Notes: a model not told the origin generated them from the letters alone. A DNA stretch of 60,000 nt from Symsagittifera roscoffensis (GCF_963678635.1 NC_087063.1:29650599-29710598); one strand, 5' to 3'; shown: positions 35,251 through 45,329, numbered from the stretch's first letter. Program-made: numbers and translations.

Positions 35251-36653
35251 TTGTTGCTTCTGATCTAATTTTAAAAAAAATATGGATATGTTCAGAGTTA
35301 AAAAAATTTAAGCTCAAATTGTATATCAATTGGCATCATGTTGAGACACTGATACAAAATTTGAGTGGAAACATGAACTTTTCCACAATTTTCTCTCAAA
35401 ATAAACAAATACGATAAAATTTACCTACTTTTAGCTGAAAAGTGGTTTATATAATGCTCCGATCGTAATTTTCGAGAAAGTAAAAATTCATCAAATCTAT
35501 CCAAAATTTTTCATTTTTAACCTTTCAAATGTGTAATTAACTGGTTTTAGTTCAATTCAAGGAAAATTCACCTTGGAATCTCAGTGCAATTAAACAATAA
35601 GAGCAATATTTATTGAAATTTCTAGATCAAATTCCATGATCCAGCTCCTCCTCAGTTTTTTCTCAAAGAAACACCCAAATTTGTACGAAAATTACAACTT
35701 CTGAGATTTTTTTAACTTTATTTTTAAAAATAAGTTCCAGATCATTGATAAAATGAACATTTTACTGCTAAAATTGACTAAAAATGGGGTATATATTTTT
35801 TAACCGTATATTAGATTGTATGATAGTCAACAAAATCTTCTTCAAAAGTGATGATTAACTCCCTGTTGCCTCTACAATATTATTTTCCGTAGAAACTTTC
35901 TATGTCTTAAGCTTATTCTTGCTTTCTGCTTTTGCATGTTTTCGCTCTTGAACTCACTTTGCAAGAAATTTTAGTCAGAACAGGAATTTAGGAGAAAATA
36001 ATATCAATTGAACGAACACTTTGTTGGCAGTGATTAAATTAGAACTGATAACGTCTAATTATTACCATCTAATTTTTACATGCTCTCCTTCAGGTTCCCT
36101 TGTTTAGTTTCTACAGCAAACTATGTCAGCAAAAACCCAACTTTTGAAATCATTAATTATCACTTTTCAAAATACTTTGTAATTCGCTTTTTGTTCTTGA
36201 TTTTTGTGGGAAATTTTTTCAAAAATGTCGACGTGAAAAAGAATCGCTGCTATTTTAAGCATTCGAAAGCACATGTACAATTTGAGAATTTTAGGTTGTA
36301 TGTTTATGTGTATTTTTTAGAATAAATTAAGAGCAGTTCTATTGTTAATATCTGCAAAACCTTTTTTGAAGTAGAAATACACAAGCGAATTAGTTCCACA
36401 TTTCTGCAACATTTATAACATCTAAAGGATCTGTTCTCGAAAACACCAATTTAGGAAAGAAAATCATGGTGCAGACTGTAACAATTGAAAAATTTTGCTA
36501 ACTTTATTAAGCAAAAACTCTATAATTCAACGCAATTTTCTAACTGAAAAAAAAAATTGAAGCTAAACTGAACTAAATTTTTACTGTGGGTCTAGTTGAA
36601 TTTTTTTTGTTAAAATTCATAGAATTAGGAGATCATACATCTGGTTCTGCTAA

Positions 36654-37581
36654 AGTCTTAGTTTGTTTAGAAATACCTAGAATATTTTCTCTAAAAAATT
36701 TTCTACATCAAATTTTTTATCCAAAAGAATGAAATGTAGATCTTGAAAGCAAGCTTTTGATTTATGCTTGAAGTATCATCTTCCAAAAGATGTTGGAGTT
36801 AGGTTTACTTCACAACAAGTTATTTTCAAAAAATCTGAATTTTCATATAAGTTAACCTAGTATATCAAATGATAAAAAATTTTCCAAACAATACACTTTT
36901 ATGTTGGATTTTGTCTGAAGATTTAATATATAAGCTAACTTTTAATTTAAAAAATCTCTAAACTCCTAATGAATTAAATTGAGTTTCTATATCAATTTCA
37001 TTTTTTCTCAGTTTCTGCTTCATCTACTATCTTCCAACTTAATCAAATTCGAACAAATTGCTATTTGAAATTAGTTTTTAGAGGGAAAATTTTATTATTT
37101 CAACGAACGTTCATTAATCCAAAGCAGAATTAATACCAGAAATCCTTTTAAAAAAATCTTCAAATTATTGTCTCGACCTAAGACTGTATGTTGCTGTTTC
37201 AACTTTGAATTTCTATTTTGAAAAAAAATTTTTGGTTGAGAATGATGTATTTTATTATCTTGAAGTTTTCAAATGTTAGCAAAACATACATTTTCCAGGA
37301 CAGTTATCAATTTCTTTTCTGAATCGTAGAAAAAAAAAGCAAAAGAAAACCATAATTCTTAGTAAATCAACTCGGTTTTTGAACTCGGTTTTTGCTGGTT
37401 TTATCATCAATCAGAACCTTTGAACATGACAAAATAAGAATAATGATGAAAAAACTGTACTTTTTTACCAGAAGTTTTCAAGTTTAGTGTATAGTCTTTT
37501 CAGATTCAATAAAAAATTATTTCATCAAAGTCTTTTCTACTATGTTTTTATTAAAATTATAATGTTTTAACCTTCTCTTGG
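36654..37581 (+). repeat. 928-bp tandem duplication in left arm, copy 1
   Basis: Begins AGTCTTAGTTTGTTTAGAA and repeats 928 bases later at 37582 with few changes (G/C near 37593, A/T near 37633). No ORF of note. Confidence 0.9.
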
Positions 37582-38511
37582 AGTCTTAGTTTGCTTAGAA
37601 ATACCTAGAATATTTTCTCTAAAAAATTTTCTTCATCAAATTTTTTATCCAAAAGAATGAAATGTAGATCTTGAAAGCAAGCTTTTGATTTATGCTTGAA
37701 GTATCATCTTCCAAAAGATGTTGGAGTTAGGTTTACTTCACAACAAGTTATTATCAAAAAATCTGAATTTTCATATAAGTTAACCTAGTATATCAAATGA
37801 TAAAAAATTTTCCAAACAATACACTTTTATGTTGGATTTTGTCTCAAGATTTAATATATAAGCTAACTTTTAATTTAAAAAATCTCTAAACTCCTAATGA
37901 ATTAAATTGAGTTTCTATCTCAATTTCATTTTTTCTCAGTTTCTGCTTCATCTACTATCTTCCAACTTAATCAAATTCGAACAAATTGCTATTTGAAATT
38001 AGTTTTTAGAGGGAAAATTTTATTATTTCAACGAACGTTCATTAATCCAAAGCAGAATTAATACCAGAAATCCTTTTAAAAAAATCTTCAAATTATTGTC
38101 TCGACCTAAGACTGTATGTTGCTGTTTCAACTTTGAATTTCTATTTTGAAAAAAAATTTTTGGTTGAGAATGATGCATTTTATTATCTTGAAGTTTTCAA
38201 ATGTTAGCAAAACATACATTTTCCAGGACAGTTATCAATTTCTTTTCTGAATCGTAGAAAAAAAAAAGCAAAAGAAAACCATAATTCTTAGTAAATCAAC
38301 TCGGTTTTTGAACTCGGTTTTTGCTGGTTTTATCATCAATCAGAACCTTTGAACATGACAAAATAAGAATAATGATGAAAAAACTGTACTTTTTTACCAG
38401 AAGTTTTCAAGTTTAGTGTATAGTCTTTTCAGATTCAATAAAAAATTATTTCATCAAAGTCTTTTCTACTATGTTTTTATTAAAATTATAATGTTTTAAC
38501 CTTCTCTTGGA
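37582..38511 (+). repeat. 928-bp tandem duplication in left arm, copy 2
   Basis: Near-identical second copy, ending at CTTCTCTTGGAGT, the same phrase that ends copy 1. The right arm shows only one, shortened, equivalent, so the duplication arose after the arms formed. Confidence 0.9.
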
Positions 38512-38554
38512 GTATGTTTTGAGACTGCTGAGCTCATAATTTAACAATATGTTG

Positions 38555-38728
38555 TCAATGCATCTTCTTGATATGATTATTAAGTTTTTGGCTGCTATAT
38601 GTATAAAAGTTACAATTGGAACACTTTAAAACGCCACAGTGCTTTCGATGTCTTGATGCGTGTAAGCGAGTGTATTCTCTTTCACATTCAAGACACACAA
38701 TTTTTTCGTTTCTATTCAATGACGGCAT
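38555..38728 (-). CDS. 57-residue protein with two zinc fingers, left arm
   Basis: ATG at 38728 to TGA at 38555, a complete frame too short for most ORF filters. Finger 1: C12-x2-C15 with H27, H30 and C31 as candidate partners (VCLECEREYTRLHASRHRKH). Finger 2 is canonical C2H2: C36-x2-C39-x12-H52-x4-H57 (KCSNCNFYT ... NNHIKKMH). Charged residues dominate outside the ligands, as in nucleic-acid-binding fingers. Similar paired fingers occur at the head of proteins in some large invertebrate mobile elements (from memory, not verified). The other arm holds a broken copy. CCAAT-type motifs recur upstream at 38955-39065. Confidence 0.6.
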   Translation of the reverse strand: MPSLNRNEKIVCLECEREYTRLHASRHRKHCGVLKCSNCNFYTYSSQKLNNHIKKMH

Positions 38729-38939
38729 CTCAGTAAGTAGAAAACGAAAATGGGAGATTTAGAATGACCAAAATTTTTAGAAAAGTTAAGTTGAATAACC
38801 TCAAAAATTGAATAATAATGAATAAAAAAAGCAAATTTCGTAACCAATTGCTTTTAACGTGAAAGAAAATCAGAATGGATTTACTATTTATCCTAGCTGA
38901 AATAAATTTTATCCAATCTAAACATGGAGTTTTCAAAAG

Positions 38940-39075
38940 TTTTGCTATCAATTAATCAGAATCGAGCATTAATTATAACGAAATTTTTATCTATTCTGAT
39001 ATCAACCGATCAGAATCGACTTTCAATGGTCATGGAATTTTCAATAAGTTTTATGTCAACCAATCAAAACTGAGT
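38940..39075 (-). promoter_or_regulatory. Direct repeats with CCAATCAGAA-type motif
   Basis: Three spaced units, ATTAATCAGAATCGAG, CCGATCAGAATCGAC and CCAATCAAAACTGAG, lie 52-55 bases apart just upstream of the zinc-finger ORF. The right arm repeats them (45300-45500). They resemble inverted CCAAT boxes and may be its promoter. Inference only. Confidence 0.35.
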
Positions 39076-39355
39076 TCTACTTCTCATGGGGTTTTCAACA
39101 ATTTTGCTATCAAGGATTTCTTTACAGGTAGTATTTGTGGTAATAACCATTCAGAATGAAGTTTTCACAGTTTTTAAAATACTTTGTAGATCAGAACCAA
39201 ACTATGTTTATTAAATTTCCCAATCAATCAATTTATTTGAATTGTTCTAACATAGCTAACTAACATATACCATTGACACCAACAGAAGATAAATGAGGTT
39301 TCTTGTTTGGTTTATATTGTTTTTTCGATGCACAATTCAAATTTTGAAATTTCAA

Positions 39356-39650
39356 TCAAAATTTTTCGATTTGTGCTATTTCTAACCAGTGAAAAGGAAA
39401 ATCTGACAAATCTAGATTTTGCATTTGTATCAAATTCAAAACAGTAATCGAAATGATGTTCCTTATCTTCACTATTTGTTTCATAGACTCTTCCATTCTT
39501 TTGTTTTTTACTGATTGACCACTCGAGTTAGTTCTTCTAAATAAAAACATTGTTGATAAATCTGGCAGTACTCTTCTTTTCTGAAATCTCCTCTCTATCT
39601 TTTTAACAGAACTATTGAAGTTTCTGTGTTTCTTTAGAAGTTAAAACTAA
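39356..39650 (-). CDS. Hypothetical ORF, centre of inverted repeat
   Basis: Open from a stop near 39660 to a TGA at 39356. An ATG at 39550 gives 64 residues (MFLFRRTNSSGQSVKNKR...), but the protein-like basic stretch begins earlier (KKIERRFQKRRVLPDL). It overlaps the end of the ORF at 39818-39612 in another frame, as if one gene had been frameshifted. No family recognised. Confidence 0.35.
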
Positions 39651-39818
39651 AACATTCTCCATCAGCGTCATCTGTCCACCACTCTTTTTGTTTTTGTAGT
39701 AGTTCAACCTTAAAATCTGATAAATGCTCTTTTCAGACATTGAAAACGCTTTTGATAGAAACATATTTCTTATTGAAATTAACAAAGAAACTTGAAAAAA
39801 CTCCAATTGTTGAACCAT
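39612..39818 (-). CDS. Hypothetical 68-residue ORF, centre of inverted repeat
   Basis: ATG at 39818, TAG at 39612. Composition is plausible for protein (KAFSMSEKSIYQILRLNYY, then KNKKSGG). It overlaps the next ORF downstream by about 40 bases in a different frame. Upstream DNA carries CCAAT-type motifs near 39895 and 39935. Unknown function. Confidence 0.35.
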   Translation of the reverse strand: MVQQLEFFQVSLLISIRNMFLSKAFSMSEKSIYQILRLNYYKNKKSGGQMTLMENVLVLTSKETQKLQ

Positions 39819-40135
39819 TTTTACTTATTTCTTAATCAACATTATATGTTTGTCCCTTATTAAGAGACTGAATAGTATTAATTTAATTCATGTAGCCAAT
39901 CAAAACCTAAAAATAAGGCAATTGAAAGCAACCAATGAAATTCAGAACTTCGAGAAAAAATGATAATGTTACAACTAACTATACATTTGGTTTGTAATTT
40001 TGTTCAAATAAGACAAATTTTACTTAACTTTTGATAAAAGCAATAATTAAATAAATTATTTTGTAATTCCCTATACAAATACTGGAAAATCTACTTATAA
40101 TTGGATATTGTTTTATGTCAATTTTGATTAAATTT

Positions 40136-40354
40136 TTATGTTTTGTCTGAATTTTCCTCAGATATCTCAGCTCTAAATGTGCACTTCAGTGACAAAAGAT
40201 AGTTTTGAACCAACAATATTTCAATAACCAACATAAAAAACAACACAAAGCAATACTGATTCTTACAATTATCAACAAACGTAAAGTCTCCCAAAATTTT
40301 GAACAGTTCTTTGAATTCGTTCAAAGTATAGTTGACATAGGCAACTTGTTTCAT
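40136..40354 (-). CDS. Hypothetical ORF or exon, centre of inverted repeat
   Basis: ATG at 40354 starts MKQVAYVNYTLNEFKELFKI. After TFVDN comes T|GTAAGA at 40267/40266, a near-ideal donor, beyond which the translation turns into a hydrophobic run and looks less coding. The real exon may be 40354-40267 with a further exon below 40175 (candidate acceptors TGTCACTGAAG and CATTTAG). No family recognised. Confidence 0.4.
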   Translation of the reverse strand: MKQVAYVNYTLNEFKELFKILGDFTFVDNCKNQYCFVLFFMLVIEILLVQNYLLSLKCTFRAEISEENSDKT

Positions 40355-40450
40355 TGCTTCATTCTCTTTTGCAGTAAGGAGTCAAATCTGAATGTAGTGT
40401 GGCATGTTCGCACTGTACTTCTTGATTGTGACACACACCCTCCTCATGTT

Positions 40451-40797
40451 TTATGTTGCTATTTCATATACTCTATTACAGATCTCCAGCTCCTGATCCT
40501 TTGCCAGATTCGGCTTCATATATAGGTACGAGTCCAAGGTTTTCAGCATCGTGAACAACAGTTTTCCGGATTGTCGATAATGCTTTGCCTTCTTTTTCTT
40601 TAAGATAGAGACTTGTTGGGACTTTTCAAATTGTCCCAAATCGTTAACTTTTAATAATTGAAAGCAGGGCTTAAAATAAAATTTCCGCGTGTAGGATTTT
40701 TGGAACCAAACAAATCTCCCAATTCTTTTTTGACTATTTGAGAACTCAATATAATTGGGACTAGAGTCTTTTTCTGAGTAAATTTTCGAAAAACAGA
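40451..40797 (-). CDS. Hypothetical exon (about 114 codons), centre of inverted repeat
   Basis: An open frame without an initial ATG, preceded by a textbook acceptor (TTTCTCTTTATCTGATCAG at 40798). The translation is protein-like throughout: FSNSQKRIGRFVWFQKSYTR, then GQFEKSQQVSILKKKKAKHY, then LKTLDSYLYMKPNLAKDQEL, ending at TAA 40451. A possible internal donor (T|GTAATA) lies near the end. It probably belongs to a spliced minus-strand gene with the neighbouring ORFs; the link to the ORF at 40354 is not in frame by the simplest join. Unknown family. Confidence 0.5.
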
Positions 40798-41179
40798 CTG
40801 ATCAGATAAAGAGAAATGAGAAAAATGATTTTGAGATTAAATGAAAATGGAAGTAAGAAGGTTCACTCATCATGCTTTCCATATATGGAAGTAATACCAA
40901 ATAAGGAATGTTTTGTATGATTTTTACATACACCGAAATCACGTAGGCATTACTTCTCCTACATAAATCCACAATTCTCACCAAAAATCATTCTTCCCAA
41001 AGATCATTGTAAAAAACCGCTATTTATTTCCGTTTCCAGTCATTTTTACGAAAAATACATAGCAACACATAATTATTGTGTTTCTACCCACAACTTTTTA
41101 TTTCCTTTGGAAAAATGTAAGTTCCATTTGGTTTTAATAGGAATATTTTTTCGCCAAATTTTTCAGAGATTAGATAAAT

Positions 41180-41383
41180 ATGTATAAATATATCAAGAAA
41201 TTGACTGTCTTTACACTTTGTTCAAACACAGATTCTATTCAAGTATTGTTACGTCACGAAAAGATGCCTAGTAATGCAAAGAAACGACTAGTTTGGAAAA
41301 AATTCAAGAGACATTATTTATGTTCCAACCAGAAACTGGCTTCCACACAAACTCTTGGTTCAGCGTTTCTGCATAGAACTTGA
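41180..41383 (+). CDS. Hypothetical basic ORF, plus strand
   Basis: 67 codons from 41180; an internal ATG at 41264 gives a 39-residue basic peptide (MPSNAKKRLVWKKFKRHYLC). It is followed 19 bases later by a hydrophobic mini-ORF on the same strand. No family recognised. Confidence 0.3.
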   Translation: MYKYIKKLTVFTLCSNTDSIQVLLRHEKMPSNAKKRLVWKKFKRHYLCSNQKLASTQTLGSAFLHRT

Positions 41384-41402
41384 AAAATTCAAAACTCAAA
41401 AT

Positions 41403-41702
41403 ATGAATGTGATTTCTTCAAGTTTTTTGATTGCTTTATTGATTGGCATGGTTCTGTGCATAGTGATTATGTAAGCTTGTAATCAATTGTTTTCAATTGT
41501 GCTCTTAAAAGTTTACACTGATAAATCTTTAAAAACTAAGCTTTGGTCAGGTACACTTTTTTCAAATGATAAAAAAACCAATTTTCAATTCAATGGGAAA
41601 CTTGTAAAAAAGGGGAAAAAATCAAAAAAAGAGTTAATTTTTGAGTTCCTTGTCACTTTCTTCTTCATGTGCCACACCATGTTTTCTTCTAAAAAGAGCT
41701 AA
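41403..41702 (+). CDS. Hydrophobic mini-ORF with in-frame continuation past TAA
   Basis: ATG at 41403 encodes a 23-residue membrane-span-like peptide (MNVISSSFLIALLIGMVLCI...) that stops at TAA 41472. The same frame stays open for 75 more codons to 41702, with a lysine-rich middle (FNGKLVKKGKKSKKELIFEF). The TAA lies inside a strong donor sequence, TTAT|GTAAGC, so it may be intronic. A spliced small membrane protein is one reading, chance is another. Confidence 0.3.
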
Positions 41703-41776
41703 GTTATCAAGTTGAACCTTCAATTTTCCTTTCTTGTACCTTCTATCACGAAAGAATTGTTTCAATTTTTCGCCAA

Positions 41777-42130
41777 TCATGTAGGGAGGTTCTTAAGGGA
41801 CTGAAACACTCCTTCTGATCTTCTGATTTTTTCAAAAATAGTCAGTAGTAATGGTTCACTTGTAAGCAATTGAAAACTATTTCCGTATCCCATATCAACA
41901 GCTTCATCAAAATATTTTTCATTTGAATCAAATGAAAACCCGTACTTTTTTCTCGAAGGTGACTTAGACAGAGCCAACTATTTTCTAAATTCTCTAACTC
42001 TTTTACTCTCGAGTTCTCTCCATTCCGAACGATCTATGATGTTTTGCTCACCAGCTTGGGAGAGTTTTTTAAATTTGAGAACCTTAACAGTTTCGGTGCC
42101 AATTCTCATGAAAAACTGAACTCCAAACAT
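41777..42130 (-). pseudogene. 118-codon ORF broken by one in-frame TAG
   Basis: ATG at 42130 (MFGVQFFMRIGTETVKVLKF) runs with good protein-like composition to TAG at 41980, then continues in the same frame (LALSKSPSRKKYGFSFDSNE, then VDMGYGNSFQLL) to TGA at 41777. Coding character is equally good on both sides of the stop, and no frameshift has accumulated. So the break is recent, or the TAG is suppressed, or it is a sequencing error. Upstream (minus strand) are a CCAATCAGAA motif near 42325 and TAAATAAGG near 42270. No family recognised. Confidence 0.5.
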
Positions 42131-42379
42131 TTTGCAACGCTTGATTGACTTTAAATGTTTATGAAGGATTTTGTAAAATAAGAAATTTTTGTTGAATAAG
42201 GTTTTTCAAAAGGGAAGAAATTCATTGAAAACTATTCCTATTATTTACAACCTTGGTTGCGTATCCTTATTTAGTTTTTTTTTTCAACGTCATCACCTTA
42301 GAGTTAGTTCTGGAATTCTGATTGGTTAAATTTTAGTGATTATTTGTAGAATTTGGAAGGTTGAGAAACATCTAGATGT

Positions 42380-42560
42380 TAATTTGTAATGACTTCTTAT
42401 AAAGTTCACGGATTTAATCTGTAGCTTCTAAAAAATTAGAAGATTCTAGAATTTAAAGATTAATGACTTCAATTTCTCTGGTGGAAATATTCCACAACTT
42501 GTACTGTTCTATAAAAGTTAAAGTGTAATGACGTCATTTTCTCAGGTGGAGTTACTTTTT
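42380..42560. promoter_or_regulatory. Repeated TGACGTCA-like motifs with TATA-like boxes
   Basis: Three copies of TAATGACKTC: 42388, 42462 and 42528; the last contains the perfect palindrome TGACGTCA, the classical CRE. The second and third copies are each followed by a CTCWGGTGGA phrase. TATAAAAG (42512) and TATAAAG (42398) lie between them. It may be a divergent regulatory region for the minus-strand ORF at 42130. Inference. Confidence 0.35.
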
Positions 42561-43108
42561 TAATATCTATATAATTCAAAAGACAACTTCTTAGTTCCGT
42601 AGAGGAATCATATCAGACACTCTGAATGGCTTTTTCAAATAATTTTCTTATGATAATTGAATATTTGTTACAAGAATTTTGTCAAAAATATTTCTTTTCC
42701 AGCATGAACAGTTTTTAACATATAAATGTAAATAATTTTTTTTACGTGTACCAAAAATTCTCTCAAGAATTTTTGCAAATTGCAAAAAAGTTAAGATTTT
42801 TTGTGGTAAAATGCACGTTTTTTCTTGGTTTTTTCAAAAATTATGTAACATTTTAACTTTATTTCTTAAATGATAAAGAAAAAACTCAAAACTTTAATGT
42901 AAAAAGCATGTTGACTTATTGCTTAGAAAACTTCTATATTGATCGCTTTCATCGCTATTCACTATGTTAATACCTTGGTTTTCAATTGTTCCTGATCAAC
43001 AGACATGCAAAAATTAGTTTTCTGAAGGATTAAATTTTGAATGGAAATTTCATAAAAATTAGTAATTAACTGTGCAAGAAAAATTAAAGTGATTTATTTC
43101 AATTTTTT

Positions 43109-43470
43109 TTGAAAGACGCGAAAAATGTTTCAATAATTTTGACAAGAAGCGAAAAGTGTTTCACTTTTTTTGACAAGATGCAAACAATGGTTCATTTTTT
43201 TTCCTACAAATGCGAAAAGTGTTTCACTTTTTTGACAAAATGCGAAAAAAGTTTCACTTTTTTCGACAAAATCCAAAAAGTGTTGAAAATTTTTTGACAA
43301 GATACGGAAAATGTTTCAATTTTTTTGACAAAATGCAAAAAATGTTTCACTACTTTCCTACAAAATGCGAAAACTTTTTCAATTTTTTTGACGAAATGCA
43401 AAAAGTGTTTCAATTTTTCTACAAAGTGAGAAAAGTAGTTGATTTTTTTTGTCAAGATGCAAAAACTATC
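43109..43470. repeat. Minisatellite, about 11 units of 31-34 bases
   Basis: Unit approximates GCGAAAAGTGTTTCACTTTT followed by TTTGACAAAAT. Each unit holds a short palindrome (AAAAGTGTTTCACTTTT). Because many units are 33 long, frames stay open on both strands (repeats of KCFTFFDK on plus, HFVKK on minus); these ORFs are by-products of the repeat and not annotated as genes. Confidence 0.85.
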
Positions 43471-43696
43471 AGGTATTTTTCACTTGTGTAAAATTTGTCT
43501 AGTGTTTCTCCGAATTTGTGTGCAAAAAATTCTCGAGTTTCCTAACATAGTTCGGAGCTCTAAATTAGATTTCAATTGTTTTTCAATGGTTTACCCTGAA
43601 CCTTTCATCTATTCTCATAATCGAAATGAAATTGAAGAAATTAATTAAATACAAAGAATAAAAATAATGCCAAACAACAATTGATTACAAAAACAT

Positions 43697-44083
43697 TTAA
43701 TCAAAGAGCTGTCGAGCAGCAGGAGAGTTCTGGAAGTTCTTTATAGAACCCAGAGCTGGACGAGGTTCCATTGCTAGTGGTTGTAGTGGAGGAGTGTTTT
43801 GAGGTGTCATTGTTTCTGAGAAACCCTCATCTTCGTCTGTTGTGATGGGGTTTGCGACTGATCCTGCCTCCTCCCAAGTAAAGAGGAAGTCTTCGACTGG
43901 TTGAGCTACAAATCTTGAGTCAGGATTCTCGGGGTCGCTCATTCCCACATGATCAGAAACTTCCTCCATCATTTGCATTTCTTCAAGTTGGTTCGCTGTC
44001 ATGGGTACTTGTGTCATATGATGTTCGTTGAAGTCCCTTCGCAGCACTTCCACCATGTGCCAGACTTGGATTGCGAATTCCAT
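43697..44083 (-). CDS. Acidic 128-residue protein, centre of inverted repeat
   Basis: The most gene-like frame in the element. ATG 44083 to TAA 43697, distinctly richer in G+C than its surroundings. The N-terminal third is helix-like (MEFAIQVWHMVEVLRRDFNE), then a Met/Glu-rich stretch (ANQLEEMQMMEEV), then an acidic, Pro-rich, disordered tail with several S/T-P sites (FSETMTPQNTPP) ending SPAARQLFD. No family recognised; the acidic tail suits a regulatory or structural role (inference). A 30-codon ORF ends 5 bases upstream in another frame. Upstream lies a TATAAATA box with three CCAAT repeats. Confidence 0.6.
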   Translation of the reverse strand: MEFAIQVWHMVEVLRRDFNEHHMTQVPMTANQLEEMQMMEEVSDHVGMSDPENPDSRFVAQPVEDFLFTWEEAGSVANPITTDEDEGFSETMTPQNTPPLQPLAMEPRPALGSIKNFQNSPAARQLFD

Positions 44084-44088
44084 TCGTG

Positions 44089-44181
44089 TCAGGAGACTGT
44101 TTCTAGCAGTTGAATTTGTACTAGATCAGGCGAAATTTCTACAGAGTACATGAGGTTGCTGTTTTGCACTGAGAAGATCAT
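44089..44181 (-). CDS. 30-codon upstream ORF
   Basis: ATG 44181 in a good context (AAAATGA), TGA at 44091-44089. It is the first ATG downstream of the predicted TATA-driven start. It encodes MIFSVQNSNLMYSVEI and a further protein-like stretch. Its stop lies 5 bases before the ATG of the 128-residue ORF, which is in the -1 frame. Either one gene was split by a single-base change, or this is an upstream ORF with termination-reinitiation. No slippery heptamer is obvious. An alternative is splicing at CTGTAG (about 44138). Confidence 0.45.
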   Translation of the reverse strand: MIFSVQNSNLMYSVEISPDLVQIQLLETVS

Positions 44182-44354
44182 TTTGAGCAATAAACTGAGC
44201 AAAAGAGTAAAAACAAGAAAGAGCTGAGTGAGCGGATAGCTGACGGAAGATAATTTGAAACTAAGGTATTTAAGCTAAAGAGGAGGTAGTTGACGGTAGT
44301 TGAAAAGAAAATGATTTAATTAGGAGTTAGGGATACCTTTAACTCGAATGTGTG

Positions 44355-44500
44355 GGTTTGACCAATCAGAATTGATTTTCCCTATTTATATTGTAGTCGT
44401 GTCCAATCAGGTTTCAGCTTCCTCTTATGGCGTTCTTGGATAAGAGTCGTGTCCAATCGGAAACAAAGCTCCATTCTGGGTATTGTCGTTTCCAATCACA
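44355..44500 (-). promoter_or_regulatory. Promoter: TATAAATAGG with repeated CCAAT boxes
   Basis: TATAAATAGG on the minus strand at 44390-44381. Upstream of it the plus strand shows GTCGTGTCCAATC at 44396 and 44446 and GTCGTTTCCAATC at 44485; a fourth CCAATCAG lies at 44362, downstream of the TATA box. The repeated 13-mer with an inverted CCAAT core suggests NF-Y-type sites. The expected start is near 44350, leaving a leader of about 170 bases with no ATG before 44181. Confidence 0.6.
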
Positions 44501-44509
44501 AAAATGTTC

Positions 44510-45329
44510 ATTTTTGGTCTAGTTATTCAATCAAAGAAATTTTTAAGGACTTAAATCTTCCAAATAAGTAAAAATTTACACAAAAGCAATTGCAAAAAAA
44601 AGTAATTTGCAGTATAAGTAAGAAATTTTGCTGATAAAATAACAAAAGAATAGCAAACAAGTAGCATCTCTACAAGTTTTTTCATCAAGATAATTGAGTG
44701 TTTTGTATGTAATCACTGAGAAAGTGTTGATGTTTGAGTAGATTGTCAAATTCTTTGATTTTGATGTAAATTTGGGAGGATAAGTCAAATTTGATGAACT
44801 TTGAAAATCCTTAAAGAAAGAAGGAATAAAGAAACTTGCTGGGGAATTTTTAAAAATTTGTGTATTGGGTAGGGGATAAAAAGACTTTTTGATATATTAT
44901 CGTACGACTTTTTGATTAATTTCAAATTCTCGAGAATAAACAAAATTTGTTTCCTTGTGAGGTGTAATTCAGCCGTAAGTTTGAAGCTTTGACAAGCAAT
45001 ATGTGGATCACAAGTAAACTCTTTGATTGAGTAAATTTCTCTGATTAGACCTTTACTTAGTCGGAGAACTCTATTTTGGACAACAAGAACGTCCAAAAAA
45101 TTGTAAAAAAAGTAAGATTTAACTTCTATTTCAACAATAAGAAAATCAATTGGAACTTTTTATTTTTTCTTGTAAAGTTACTCGAGGGAGTTCAGATGTT
45201 TTGATAAACTTTTTTCAAATAATGATTAAGTATTTTTTTTTTAAATAAACAGTTCACTTTTAGAAAATGCTTGATTCTAATAGGATGATTTCCAACAAAC
45301 AGTGTTACGAATAAAATATTCAATTCTGA
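44510..45329. other. Inner flank of right arm, no clear gene
   Basis: AT-rich. A 103-codon minus-strand frame (45096-44785, MDVLVVQNRVLRLSKGLIRE...) has fair composition but no motif or signals. Could be a further degraded member of the ORF cluster. Confidence 0.3.

Larger units (their letters stand above)
34425..39115 (+). repeat. Left arm of giant inverted repeat
   Basis: Corresponding points include: GTAGTATATGTTGGAT (34448) with its reverse at 48703; TTCGGCAGCCC-free poly-G/C edge GGGGGG (34472) with the C run at 48681-48692; the zinc-finger ORF at 38728-38555 with 45719 onward; and AACTGAGTTCTAC (39067) with the reverse near 45372. It is longer than the right arm mainly because of a 928-bp tandem duplication (36654-38511). 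Confidence 0.85.

Noticed and set aside
43109-43491. ORFs of 62-93 codons on both strands
   Set aside because: They are translations of a 33-base minisatellite, with the same residues repeated in register.
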